Part shown: positions 53,811 through 62,014 of the stretch, one piece after another
How positions within the stretch are numbered: the first letter of the stretch is position 1
Layout of the letters: each line of letters opens with the position of its first letter
Assembly (NCBI GenBank): GCA_963764305.1
Contig: CAVXSD010000006.1
Coordinates: forward strand, 558,001 to 622,000
Origin: Bog-473 sp963764305
GTDB taxonomy: Bacteria; Actinomycetota; Acidimicrobiia; Acidimicrobiales; RAAP-2
Length of the DNA stretch: 64,000 nucleotides
Reading direction: 5' to 3'
Notes under the pieces: generated by a model
Told to the model about the DNA's origin: nothing
Database searches by the model: none
The model's input: only the letters and a program-made list of their open reading frames with translations
Position numbers and translations under genes: made by a program

Positions 53811-54727
53811 GTTCGGCGATCACCGGGGCCAGCGCGTCCATCTCCGCCTCGTGCACGACGATGTAACTGAACCCGAGCTCCTCGCGGCGCGTACGGAGGA
53901 TCTCGGTGATCTCCTCGGCGGTCCCGATCGAGCGCGAGCGGCGCCGAGCGCAGTTGGTCCGGCGTGAGATCGAACAACGATGCCAGCGACGCGATGACTT
54001 CCCCTGCGTTCGGGACCACCTGCACGGCAACCGTCCAACACTGGAACTCGAGCTCGCCGGCGCGCTCCCCCGCCGCCTCGCGGGCCCAGCGCACCCGGTC
54101 CGCGTACTTCTCCACGACGGACTCCGCCGCCACTTCCGGTCCGACGTACCCGGCAGTCAGGCTCGGCACGATGCTCACGATATCCGCGTACTCGCCGGCG
54201 AGGGTGAGGATGCGCCTGCCGCCGCCGCCGATCACCAGTGGCGGGCCACCCGGAGTCGTCGGCACGGGGGTGCCTGCGGCACCGGTGACGCGGTAGTGGT
54301 CCCCGGTGAAGGTGGCGCTCCCGTCGCGCCACATCGCGCGCATGATCTCGAGGCTCTCGGCCAGCCGGGCCACCCGCACCGACGGCTTCTCCATCGCGAT
54401 GCCCGACTGTTCGTAGTCGGTGTTCATCCAGCCGGCGCCGATGCCGAACTCGAAGCGGCCGCCGGTGACGATGTCGAGGGTGGCCGCCTCCTTGGCCAGG
54501 ACGACCGGGTGGCGGAAGTCGTTGTCGAGCACGAGGGTGCCGACCCGCAGCGTCGTGGTGGCCTCCGCGGCGACGGTGGCGGCCACCATGGGGGCCCACT
54601 GGTCGTCGAGGTGGTCCGGCACGTAAAGGGTGGAGTAGCCCAGGTCCTCGGCCTTCCGCGCCAACGCGCGCCACGCAGCCGGGGATGCAGCCTTCGACGC
54701 CTGGAGGGCGAAGCGGAAGGCGGCCAT
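53797..54727 (-). CDS. LLM-class F420-dependent oxidoreductase, frameshift near the end
   Basis: This is a TIM-barrel oxidoreductase of the luciferase-like, F420-type group, about 309 residues. The main frame shows FALQASKAASPAAWRALARK, YVPDHLDDQWAPM, LDIVTGGRFEFGIGAGWM and PLVIGGGGRRILTLAGEYAD. Near 53929 the sense passes to the next frame, which gives IGTAEEITEILRTRREELGFSYIVVHE in segments and the natural end at 53797; one extra base explains it. TAGGAT ends 8 bases before the ATG, so the mRNA may be leaderless. It is divergent from the DAHP synthase gene with a 32-base spacer. Confidence 0.85.
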
Positions 54728-54735
54728 GGACGGCG

Positions 54736-54753
54736 ATCCTACGGCGTTACCCT
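54736..54753. promoter_or_regulatory. Back-to-back -10 boxes between two divergent genes
   Basis: In the 32-base spacer, TAGGAT on the minus strand (54741-54736) lies 8 bases before the oxidoreductase ATG and TACCCT on the plus strand (54748-54753) lies 6 bases before the DAHP synthase GTG. Both genes lack a Shine-Dalgarno, so both messages are probably leaderless. Their -35 regions would fall inside the opposite gene. Confidence 0.4.
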
Positions 54754-54759
54754 GTAGAG

Positions 54760-56119
54760 GTGACGAGCCCGACGCAGACTTCCTCGTGGAGCCCCGCGTC
54801 CTGGCGCAGGTTCCCCGCGGCGCAACAGCCGGAGTGGCCCGACGCCGACGCGCTGAAGAGGGCCGAGGCGCGGCTGGCCACCTTGCCGCCGCTCGTCTTC
54901 GCCGGTGAGGCGCGCTCCCTGACGGCGCAGCTGGGCCAAGTCGCCAACGGCGAAGCCTTCCTCCTACAAGCCGGGGACTGCGCCGAGTCCTTCGCCGAGT
55001 TCACCGCCGACTCCATACCGCGACAAGCTCAAGATCATCCTGCAGATGGCGGTCGCGCTGACTTACGCGGCCGGCGTGCCGGTGGTGAAGGTAGGGCGCA
55101 TCGCCGGGCAGTTCGCCAAGCCGCGCTCCGCCGGCACCGAGCGGATCGGCGACGTGGAACTGCAGTCCTTCCGCGGCCACATGATCAACGACGAGGCCTT
55201 CGAGGCCGAGGCGCGCACGCCTGACCCCGAGCGCCTGGTGGCCGCCTACCAGCAGTCGGCCTCGACCCTGAACCTGCTGCGGGCGTTCACCAAGGGTGGG
55301 TTCGCCGACCTGTCCCAGGTGCATCTGTGGAACCGGCAATTCGTCTCGTCGTCGAGCGAGGGCCAGCGCTACGAGCGCATCGCGTCGGAGATCGACCGGG
55401 CGCTGCGCTTCATGGCCGCCTGCGGTATCGATCTCGGCGCCGAGGAGGGTCTGCACCAGGTCGACTTCTGGACGAGCCACGAAGCGCTGATCCTGCCTTA
55501 CGAGGAATGCCTCACCCGCGTCGACTCCCTGACCGGTGAGTGGTACGACTGCTCGGCCCACATGGTCTGGGTCGGCGACCGCACCCGCCAGCTCGACGGC
55601 GCCCATCTCCAATTCCTCTCGGGCATCAACAACCCGGTGGGCGCCAAGGTCGGGCCGGACTGCACCCCCGAGGCGGTCGTGGCGATCTGCGAACAGCTGA
55701 ACCCCGATCGCCTCCCGGGGCGCCTCACCCTCATCACCCGCCTCGGGGCGGACAGGGTCACCGAGCTCCTCCCGGCGCTGGTCAGGGCGGTCGAGGCCGA
55801 GGGCCACGCCGTCGTGTGGGCTTGCGACCCCATGCACGGGAACACCTTCACCAGCGAGGGCGGCCGCAAGACGAGGCGCTTCGACGACATCCTCGCGGAG
55901 CTGCGCTCGTTCTTCGACGTCCACCGAGACGAGGGGACCTGGCCCGGCGGGCTCCACGTGGAGCTCACCGGCGATGACGTCACCGAGTGCCTCGGCGGCG
56001 CCGAGGAGATCTTCGAGGTCGACCTCGGTGCCCGCTACACGACGACGTGCGACCCCAGGCTGAATGCCCGCCAGTCGCTCGACCTCGCCTTCCGAGTCGC
56101 GGAATTCCTCAGAAGTTGA
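54760..56119 (+). CDS. aroG: Class II DAHP synthase, split by a frameshift
   Basis: DAHP synthase joins phosphoenolpyruvate and erythrose 4-phosphate, the first step to aromatic amino acids. This is the plant/mycobacterial class II type, about 450 residues. The first frame gives LKRAEARLATLPPLVFAGEA and LLQAGDCAESFAEFTADSI; the second gives RDKLKIILQMAVALTYAAGVP, VGRIAGQFAKPRSAGTERIG, LITRLGADRVTELLPALV and VWACDPMHGNTF. One extra C at 55018-55019 separates them; removing it makes one normal protein. The start is the GTG at 54760. The stop overlaps the next gene (TTGA). Since the pathway is usually essential, an indel error is the likely cause. Confidence 0.92.
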
Positions 56120-57639
56120 TCCGCCGCCTCGTCCTCGCGGTACTGGTGACGGCCTTGCCGTTGCTGGCGCTCGTTGCTGCTGCGGTCACCACGCCGGCTG
56201 CGCCCGCGGCCGCGGCCGGCCCGACGCCGGCCTACTGGCTGGTGGCCTCCGACGGGGGCATCTTCAGCTTCGGAGGCGCGCCGTTCTACGGCTCGACCGG
56301 CGGCATGGTGCTCAACAAGCCCGTGGTGGGGATGGCGGCCACGTCGGACGGCGGCGGGTACTACCTGGTGGCCTCCGACGGTGGCGTCTTCAGCTACGGC
56401 GACGCCACGTTCTACGGGAGCACGGGCAGCATCGCGCTCAACAAGCCGATCGTCGGCATGGCGGTGGTCCCGGGCGGCGGCGGCTACTGGCTGGTGGCCT
56501 CCGACGGCGGAGTCTTCAGCTTCGGCACGGCGAGGTTCTACGGCAGCACCGGCGGCATGCGGATCAACAGGCCCGTGGTGGGCATGGCCGCGACGCCGAG
56601 CGGCAGCGGCTACTGGCTGGTGGCCTCCGACGGGGGGATCTTCAGCTACGGCAACGCCAACTTCTTCGGCAGCACGGGCAGCCTGGTGCTCAACAAGCCG
56701 ATCGTCGGCATGATCACCGGACCAGCCGGTGGCGGCTACTTCCTGGTCGCGTCGGACGGCGGCATCTTCAGCTTCGGCAGCGCACCCTTCTACGGCTCGC
56801 TCGGCGGCCTGACCATCAAGCACCCGATCGTCGCCGCGGCGGCCACACCGACCGACAACGGCTACTGGTTCACCGACACGGCGGGACTGGTGTCGAACTT
56901 CGGGTCGGCCAACTATTACGGGTCGGCGCCCGCAGCGCTCTTCCGACCGATCGTCGGTATGTCGGAGGCCCCCGGCAGCACCGGCGCCTTCGTGGGCGGG
57001 ACATACCCGTCGGGGTCCTATGGCTACGACATCAGCAAGTACCAGTGCTCGAGCCTGCCGGCGGGGGACCACCAGATCGGCATCGTGCAGGTGGACGGGA
57101 GCTCGTCGGGGAACACCAACCCGTGCTTGCCGACGGAATTGGCCTGGGCCGGTGGCGGCCTCAACCTCTACACCTACCTGACCTACACGACGTCGGGTGC
57201 GAACGAGCCCGGGTGCAACGGCGACGTTTCGTGCAATGCCGGCTACCAGGCTGCGATCTTTGCCTACAACGATGCCTTCCGTGCCGGAGCCGGCTCCCCG
57301 GGCACCCCCTGGTGGCTCGACGTCGAGACCGACCCCAGCTGGTCCGCCAATGTGGGCGAGAACGCGCAGTTCGTCCAGGGCGCGCTGAACGCTCTGCACG
57401 AGGCCGAGGGGATCGCCGACGTCGGCATCTACGCCAGCCCCGGTGTCTGGAACAACATCGTGGGCAGCTGGGCGCCTGACGTCCCTTACTGGATGGCCGA
57501 CTACCTGAGCCCCGCCAGCGGGCCGGCCAGTTGCGCCGACATCACCCGGTGGCAGTCGATGGGCAAACAGCTCCCCACCGGGCCGCTCGAGATCGTCCAA
57601 TACAACAGCTCGCAGTTCGACGACGACTACGCCTGCTAG
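56116..57639 (+). CDS. Secreted protein: six 42-residue repeats plus lysozyme-like (GH25-type) domain
   Basis: This 507-residue exported protein starts at a TTG overlapping the DAHP synthase stop. A signal peptide (IRRLVLAVLVTALPLLALVA, ending in an Ala-rich site) is followed from residue 40 by six repeats of 42 residues of the type YWLVASDGGIFSFG-A-FYGS; the sixth is degenerate. Such repeats probably fold as a beta-propeller or similar. From about residue 300 a domain resembling glycoside hydrolase 25 follows: GYDISKYQC, then PWWLDVETDPSWS (acidic catalytic-type residues), then VGIYASPGVWNN and VQYNSSQFDDDYAC. Cell-wall cleavage or binding is inferred. A hairpin lies 28 bases after the stop. 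Confidence 0.82.
   Translation: MIRRLVLAVLVTALPLLALVAAAVTTPAAPAAAAGPTPAYWLVASDGGIFSFGGAPFYGSTGGMVLNKPVVGMAATSDGGGYYLVASDGGVFSYGDATFYGSTGSIALNKPIVGMAVVPGGGGYWLVASDGGVFSFGTARFYGSTGGMRINRPVVGMAATPSGSGYWLVASDGGIFSYGNANFFGSTGSLVLNKPIVGMITGPAGGGYFLVASDGGIFSFGSAPFYGSLGGLTIKHPIVAAAATPTDNGYWFTDTAGLVSNFGSANYYGSAPAALFRPIVGMSEAPGSTGAFVGGTYPSGSYGYDISKYQCSSLPAGDHQIGIVQVDGSSSGNTNPCLPTELAWAGGGLNLYTYLTYTTSGANEPGCNGDVSCNAGYQAAIFAYNDAFRAGAGSPGTPWWLDVETDPSWSANVGENAQFVQGALNALHEAEGIADVGIYASPGVWNNIVGSWAPDVPYWMADYLSPASGPASCADITRWQSMGKQLPTGPLEIVQYNSSQFDDDYAC
56233..56985 (+). repeat. Six tandem 126-bp coding repeats
   Basis: Each unit encodes 42 residues beginning Tyr-Trp/Tyr/Phe-Leu-Val-Ala-Ser-Asp-Gly-Gly; units start at 56233, 56359, 56485, 56611, 56737 and 56863. 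The last unit has diverged (YWFTDTAGLVSNFG) and is one codon shorter. Confidence 0.9.
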
Positions 57640-57666
57640 GGGCGCTGAACCCGACGGAGGCCTGAA

Positions 57667-57683
57667 GGCGCAGGTTCTGCGCC
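57667..57683. terminator. Hairpin after the repeat/lysozyme-like gene
   Basis: GGCGCAG, a 3-base loop and CTGCGCC make a 7-bp perfect stem between two convergent genes. No T run follows; activity is uncertain. The rest of the 126-base spacer shows nothing else. Confidence 0.35.
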
Positions 57684-57765
57684 AACGGACGGCTGGGCGC
57701 CGCCTCTCTCGGGTCGTGCGGGTTCTCGCCCACGCCGCGCCGGCCGCCGGCCTCATCGCGTTGCG

Positions 57766-58593
57766 CTACGTGGAGTCGGGGCCGGCCTGGGGGCTCTGCC
57801 AGAAGATCTCGACGCGGGTGATCAAGCCCTGATCGTCGAACTGGAAGAAATACGCCTCCTCCAGATGGAGCTCCCGGTCCGGGTAGCCCAGGTGCTCGGT
57901 GACCCGGGCGAAACCGGACCGACCACCGAGGCTGTAGGTGATCCGGTGGATGTCGTTGCCATAGACCTCCGGGACTGACTCCCGCAAGAGGTCGAGGTAG
58001 GTCGCGCGCCCGCGGACGAGATCCCCCAGCGGGCCGATCCGCTCCACCTCCGGTGTCAGGACGGTGCCGAGGCCGGCCCAGTCCCGGGCGCCGAGGCGAA
58101 CGAAGAACAGCTCGATCGTCCCTCGGGGCGCCGTCGCTGCGTGCGGCACCGCGTCGGGCTCGCCGTCGGCCAGGATCCATTCCGCGCGCCGTCGCAGGTC
58201 ATCGCCGTCCGTCCCGAAGGTGGCCAGCGTGGACAGCACGAGACCGTCCTCCACGGCGAGGAGGCCGAACAGCAGGTGCTCGGTCCCGATGTTGGAGCCG
58301 CCGCGAGCCAGGAGCTCACGCAGCGATCCTTCCAACGCCTTCTTCGCATCCGGCGTGAAAGGGGGTGCCGAGTCCCTCGCACCCGTCGAATCCGTCATCC
58401 GGCGCACGGCGCCGCGGGCGGGCCCCAGCTCGACCCCGGCCGAGGCCAACGCCCGTGCGGCAACGCCGCCCCCTTCCGCCACCAGGCCCAGCAGGATGTG
58501 CTCGGGACCGATGTAGGGATGCTCCAGCAGTCGGGCCTCCTCCTGCGCGAGGACGAGGACCCGTCGGGAGCGATCGGTGAAACGCTCGAACAC
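57766..58593 (-). CDS. Clp N-terminal domain fused to an NTF2/SnoaL-like domain
   Basis: This 275-residue protein starts with two Clp repeats as found at the front of ClpC/ClpA (FTDRSRRVLVLAQEEARLLEHPYIGPEHILLGL at about 5-37 in segments; IGTEHLLFGLLAVEDG at about 104). It has no AAA+ modules. After residue ~150 the sequence is of the SnoaL/NTF2-like cone fold (IELFFVRLGARDWAGLGTVL, then EAYFFQFDDQGLITRVEIFW). Clp-N domains bind substrates or adaptors, and NTF2-like folds bind small ligands or act as enzymes; the combination has no assigned role. The start is a GTG. Confidence 0.8.
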   Translation of the reverse strand: MFERFTDRSRRVLVLAQEEARLLEHPYIGPEHILLGLVAEGGGVAARALASAGVELGPARGAVRRMTDSTGARDSAPPFTPDAKKALEGSLRELLARGGSNIGTEHLLFGLLAVEDGLVLSTLATFGTDGDDLRRRAEWILADGEPDAVPHAATAPRGTIELFFVRLGARDWAGLGTVLTPEVERIGPLGDLVRGRATYLDLLRESVPEVYGNDIHRITYSLGGRSGFARVTEHLGYPDRELHLEEAYFFQFDDQGLITRVEIFWQSPQAGPDST

Positions 58594-58647
58594 GCTCCCA
58601 GCGTGCCACCTCGTCAGGCGGCTCGCGCCGTGCCGCGAGGAGGGACC

Positions 58648-59199
58648 TCAGAGCAGTGGCGTGAGGAGCGACAGCACCCGCGCCGCATTTTCCTCGATCG
58701 GGTCTCCTGCCTCCAAGACGAGGTCGACATCGTCGGGCGGGATCCACGACGCCCGTCCGCGCGCGACGTGGTCCCAGTCGAGCTCGTACCAATTCGGGAT
58801 CAGCCGTTGCCGGCCGACGACCCGCGAGCAGTGCAGCGCGGCGTCGTGGCACGTGGTCATGACCACGAGACTGCGGGCGCCCTCCTCGCGCGCCACCCGG
58901 CGCGTCCCCTCGACCTCGGGTCCACGCGCCACCCCGTCGAGCACGACCGAGGAGCCGAAACGGAGCAGGGAGCGCGCCAGGGCCCACAGGAGCGACCACC
59001 CGACCCCGCGGTGCCCACGCAGGCCCATGGTGTCGAGCGCCTCTTGGACTTCGGCATGGGGTCGCAGGCCGCTCATCACCCAGTCGTGGCCGAGCACGGG
59101 CGCCCCGAGAGCGCGTCCAGCCACCTCGGCCATGGTGGACTTCCCGGTTCCCGGGAGGCCCGTGGTCAGGACGAGCAGCGAATCATCCTTTTGGCCCAT
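58648..59199 (-). CDS. P-loop kinase-like protein (AAA_33 / zeta-toxin-like)
   Basis: This 183-residue protein has the Walker A motif GLPGTGKSTMAEVAG at about residues 14-28 and later VVLDGVARGPEVEG, an arrangement found in small-molecule kinases, gluconate-kinase-like proteins and zeta-like proteins. The substrate is unknown. An in-frame extension upstream of 59199 looks non-coding. The gene ends 54 bases before the Clp-N fusion gene on the same strand, so both may be co-transcribed. There is no antitoxin-like gene next to it. Confidence 0.75.
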   Translation of the reverse strand: MGQKDDSLLVLTTGLPGTGKSTMAEVAGRALGAPVLGHDWVMSGLRPHAEVQEALDTMGLRGHRGVGWSLLWALARSLLRFGSSVVLDGVARGPEVEGTRRVAREEGARSLVVMTTCHDAALHCSRVVGRQRLIPNWYELDWDHVARGRASWIPPDDVDLVLEAGDPIEENAARVLSLLTPLL

Positions 59200-59274
59200 G
59201 CGCCGACCCCTCCGGTCCTTTACCCTTTGACCCGGTACCGAAGGCAGCGGCCGGCGGTGCGTGAGGGAGATCCC

Positions 59275-59397
59275 ATGACTGTGCAAGGTGCAGCGCTACG
59301 CGCGCTGTGGCACCGGGGAGCGGTTGCCGTCGTCGTGGTGGCCGCGGCCGCGGCCATCGTGGCGGCAGCATCGACCCAGCCCGCGACTGCTCGCTGA
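59275..59397 (+). CDS. 40-residue single-helix membrane peptide
   Basis: ATG 59275 is preceded 5-6 bases upstream by GGGAGA. The peptide MTVQGAALRALWHRGAVAVV continues with a run of Val and Ala forming one hydrophobic helix and ends STQPATAR. It lies between two divergent/convergent genes and no other frame uses this DNA sensibly. It could be a small membrane protein or the truncated signal region of a lost gene. No family is recognised. Confidence 0.4.
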   Translation: MTVQGAALRALWHRGAVAVVVVAAAAAIVAAASTQPATAR

Positions 59398-59441
59398 ACC
59401 GAGCCTCATCGCCCGGTCTCCGAGCGCCCCGCCGGCAGCCC

Positions 59442-60179
59442 TCACTCCGCCGGCACCTTCTCCCACACCGACACGTGCATGGTGCTCTCGGCGGTGAAGG
59501 GCTCACGCTTCCACCCGCTCCAACGCTCGCGCAGGCGGAGCCCCGCGAGGCGCGCCATCAGATCGAGCTCGGCCGGCCAGACGTAGCGGTAGGGCATGCT
59601 GAACGTGCCGGCCCGGCCCCCGCTGACCCAGTAGTGGTGCGAGACGCCCATCTGTTGGACCACGTCGATCGTGTCGAAGCCGAGCCGGTCCGGTGTGACC
59701 GTGAAGGCCAGCGCCGTCTCCCCCGGCGGCAATCGGCGCAGCGGAGGCACCCCCACCTCAATGACGAAGCACCCGCCCGGCTCGAGGTGGCGACCCACGT
59801 TGGCGAAGCAGGCCACTTGCTCGTCCTGGCTCGTCAGGTTCCCGATCGTGTTGTAGACGAGGTAGGCCAGTCGGAAGGTCCCCTCCACCACGCTGGTGGC
59901 GAAGTCGCCGATGGTCACCATGATCGACGCCGCACCGGGCTTTGCCTGCAGTTGCGCCACCATGTCGGGCGGCAGGTCGATCCCCTGCACCGGCACTCCA
60001 CGCGCCGCCAGCGGCAGCGCGATTCGGCCCGTGCCGATGCCCAGCTCCAGCGCCGCGCCGTTGCCGGCGAGCTCGAAAAGGAAGTCAACCGTCGCACTGA
60101 CAACGTCCGGATCGAACCTGTCCGAGGAGTCGGCGTCGTAGTTCGCCGCGATCGGCCCGTCGAAGTAGTTCCGGCGCAC
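59442..60179 (-). CDS. Class I SAM-dependent methyltransferase
   Basis: This 245-residue soluble enzyme has the SAM-binding motif I in ALELGIGTGRIALPLAARG at about 44-62, the acidic residue of motif II in VQGIDLPPDMV and an aspartate in TIGDFA. The second half contains a beta-sheet region that would bind the acceptor, which is unknown. It begins at a GTG 75 bases after the universal stress protein gene, on the same strand. Confidence 0.85.
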   Translation of the reverse strand: MRRNYFDGPIAANYDADSSDRFDPDVVSATVDFLFELAGNGAALELGIGTGRIALPLAARGVPVQGIDLPPDMVAQLQAKPGAASIMVTIGDFATSVVEGTFRLAYLVYNTIGNLTSQDEQVACFANVGRHLEPGGCFVIEVGVPPLRRLPPGETALAFTVTPDRLGFDTIDVVQQMGVSHHYWVSGGRAGTFSMPYRYVWPAELDLMARLAGLRLRERWSGWKREPFTAESTMHVSVWEKVPAE

Positions 60180-60254
60180 GGGCCCACTGTGTCAGGCCGG
60201 CGGGGACGATGCGACGGGATCCCGCCCATCGGCGGAGTCGGCCCCCCCAGAACC

Positions 60255-60686
60255 TTAAGCGGTCTTGACCACCAGCACGGCGCAGTGCGCACCGTGGGCC
60301 ACCGAGTTCGGCACGCTGCCGAGATAGCGGCGCTGCATGCCCTTGCTCCCCACGACGATCAGGTCCGCCTCCACCTCGACCGCGGTCGAGAGGATCACGT
60401 CGTCCGCGTTGCCCTGCGCCCCGTGCGCCTCGGCCACGATGCCTTCCCCGAACTTCTCGATGGCGGCCTGTCCCACGGCCCGGGCGCTCTCCTCGGCGAG
60501 GGCCTGGCCCGCACCGCTGTCGACCATGGCCACGCCCGCGGCGGCACCCATGCCGGGCCGCGGCGTGCGGAAGGCCGTCACGATGTGCAGCGCCGCCCCC
60601 AACGAACGGGCCAGGTCCGCCGCGGCCTGGACCGCCTTGTCGGCGGTGGGAGAGCCATCTGTGCCGACTACCAGTGTCTTGTACAT
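60255..60686 (-). CDS. Universal stress protein (UspA family), ATP-binding type
   Basis: This is a 143-residue single-domain Usp. It begins YKTLVVGTDGSPTADKAV and ends with the ATP-binding pattern G-x2-G-x9-G-S in VGSKGMQRRYLGSVPNSVAH, so it is of the nucleotide-binding class. Such proteins accumulate in stress or growth arrest; the partner is unknown. AAGGGG lies 10 bases before the ATG. It follows the beta-lactamase-fold gene with a 27-base gap. Confidence 0.9.
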   Translation of the reverse strand: MYKTLVVGTDGSPTADKAVQAAADLARSLGAALHIVTAFRTPRPGMGAAAGVAMVDSGAGQALAEESARAVGQAAIEKFGEGIVAEAHGAQGNADDVILSTAVEVEADLIVVGSKGMQRRYLGSVPNSVAHGAHCAVLVVKTA

Positions 60687-60713
60687 CGCGTCGTCCCCTT
60701 CTCGCTGGAACGA

Positions 60714-61958
60714 TCAGCGTACCCGGGTTCGGAGAGACCAGCCCTCGGTCAGCCCGGCCAGGGCGCCGTAGGCCGCCTCCCAGAACTCCACGACGTGCGC
60801 GGGCGGCGCGGGCGAGGTCATCGCCCGCGTCGACAGGACGATCCCCGTGAGGCCGTAGTCGGGGTCGGTCGTCCAGAGGGTGCCCGTACCACCGTTCCAG
60901 CCGTAGCCCGACGGCTCGGGCGGTCCGGCGCGCGAGGGGCCTGGTGCCGCCATGCCGTAGCCCCAGCCGCCGTGCGGGCCGAGGAAGATGGGCGCCGAAG
61001 CACGCTGGGCTTCGGTCAGGTGGTCGCGGGTCATGGCCTCGACGGCCCCCGACGACAGTAACGGCTGCCCGTCATGTCTCCCGCGATCGAGCAGCATGGA
61101 GACGAAGGCCCAGTAGTCGTCGAGCGTCGAGACGAGCATGCCCGCCGCGTTGGCCATGGCCTGGGGCTCGTTCCACCAGCCGTTCGCCGGCGGGTCGAGC
61201 ACGCTGAGCCGTCCCGCCCCCGCCTCGTCCGGCATGTAGGCCGTGGTGAACCTGGCCTGCTTCTCCGCCGGCACGCTGAACGAGGTGTCCGCCATGCCGA
61301 GCGGATCGAAGAGACGCTCGCGCAGGAACGCCTCGAGCGTCTGACCGCTTGCCCGCTCGAGCAGGATGCCCAGCACCTGGGCGCCGGTGTTGTAGCGCCA
61401 CTCCTCCCCGGGCTGGTGGAGCAGCGGCAGCGTGGCGAAGCGGGCGATCCACTCGTCGGACCCGAAGGGCGGGGGCGGCCACGGTGGGCCGAGCGTCTTC
61501 AGATCGAGCTCGGCCTCGGCCGCTTGGATCGGGTACGTCCCGGGCGGGGCCATGATGGCGCCGAACCCCAGGCGGAAGGTCAGCAGGTCCTCCAGCGTGA
61601 TGGCCCGCACCGCGGGGACCGTGTCGTCCAGCGGGCTCTCGACGCTGCGCAGCACCCGCCGCCCCGCTAGCTCCGGCAGCAGGGTGTCCACGGGATCGCG
61701 CAGCGACACCACGCCGTCGTCCACCAGCATCATGGCGCCCGCGGCCGCGATCGGCTTGGTCAGCGAGGCGATCCGGAAGATGGCGTCGCGGCCGAGCGGC
61801 GCCGGGTCGTCGAGTGCCGCGTGGCCGAGGACCTCGGTGTGCACCTCGTCACCCCTCGCCAGCAACGCCACAAGCCCGGGCACCTGCCCGCTCTCGGAGT
61901 GCGCGACGAGGCGGTCGTGCACGCGCACCAGTCCGGCCGCATCGAAGCCCGCGCTCAT
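60714..61958 (-). CDS. Serine hydrolase of the beta-lactamase (class C/esterase) family
   Basis: This 414-residue protein has the nucleophile motif SLTK in FRIASLTKPIAAAGAMM and the second-site tyrosine in WRYNTGAQVLGILLERASGQ. The HGGWGYGM region near the C-terminus stands where the third motif is expected. There is no signal peptide, so a cytoplasmic esterase or D-aminopeptidase-like role is more likely than antibiotic resistance. The ATG at 61958 is chosen; a GTG three codons earlier is possible. The promoter region is shared with the divergent MmcQ-like gene. Confidence 0.87.
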   Translation of the reverse strand: MSAGFDAAGLVRVHDRLVAHSESGQVPGLVALLARGDEVHTEVLGHAALDDPAPLGRDAIFRIASLTKPIAAAGAMMLVDDGVVSLRDPVDTLLPELAGRRVLRSVESPLDDTVPAVRAITLEDLLTFRLGFGAIMAPPGTYPIQAAEAELDLKTLGPPWPPPPFGSDEWIARFATLPLLHQPGEEWRYNTGAQVLGILLERASGQTLEAFLRERLFDPLGMADTSFSVPAEKQARFTTAYMPDEAGAGRLSVLDPPANGWWNEPQAMANAAGMLVSTLDDYWAFVSMLLDRGRHDGQPLLSSGAVEAMTRDHLTEAQRASAPIFLGPHGGWGYGMAAPGPSRAGPPEPSGYGWNGGTGTLWTTDPDYGLTGIVLSTRAMTSPAPPAHVVEFWEAAYGALAGLTEGWSLRTRVR

Positions 61959-61992
61959 GTTCGGCACGGCGATCGAGGCGTCACGCGCCGCG

Positions 61993-62008
61993 ACGCTACC
62001 GGTAGCGT
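61993..62008. promoter_or_regulatory. 16-bp perfect palindrome with divergent -10 boxes
   Basis: ACGCTACCGGTAGCGT equals its own reverse complement. It contains TAGCGT on each strand: on the plus strand this box ends 6 bases before the ATG of the MmcQ-like gene (leaderless arrangement), and on the minus strand it precedes the hydrolase start by 34 bases. A dimeric regulator bound here would block both. Confidence 0.4.
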
Positions 62009-62014
62009 GCCGGC

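Noticed and set aside
58648..59199. Toxin-antitoxin module (zeta-like kinase)
   Set aside because: There is no antitoxin-sized partner gene; the neighbour is the Clp-N fusion protein.
60714..61958. Beta-lactamase resistance gene
   Set aside because: No signal peptide, and the overall pattern fits cytoplasmic esterases/peptidases of the same fold.
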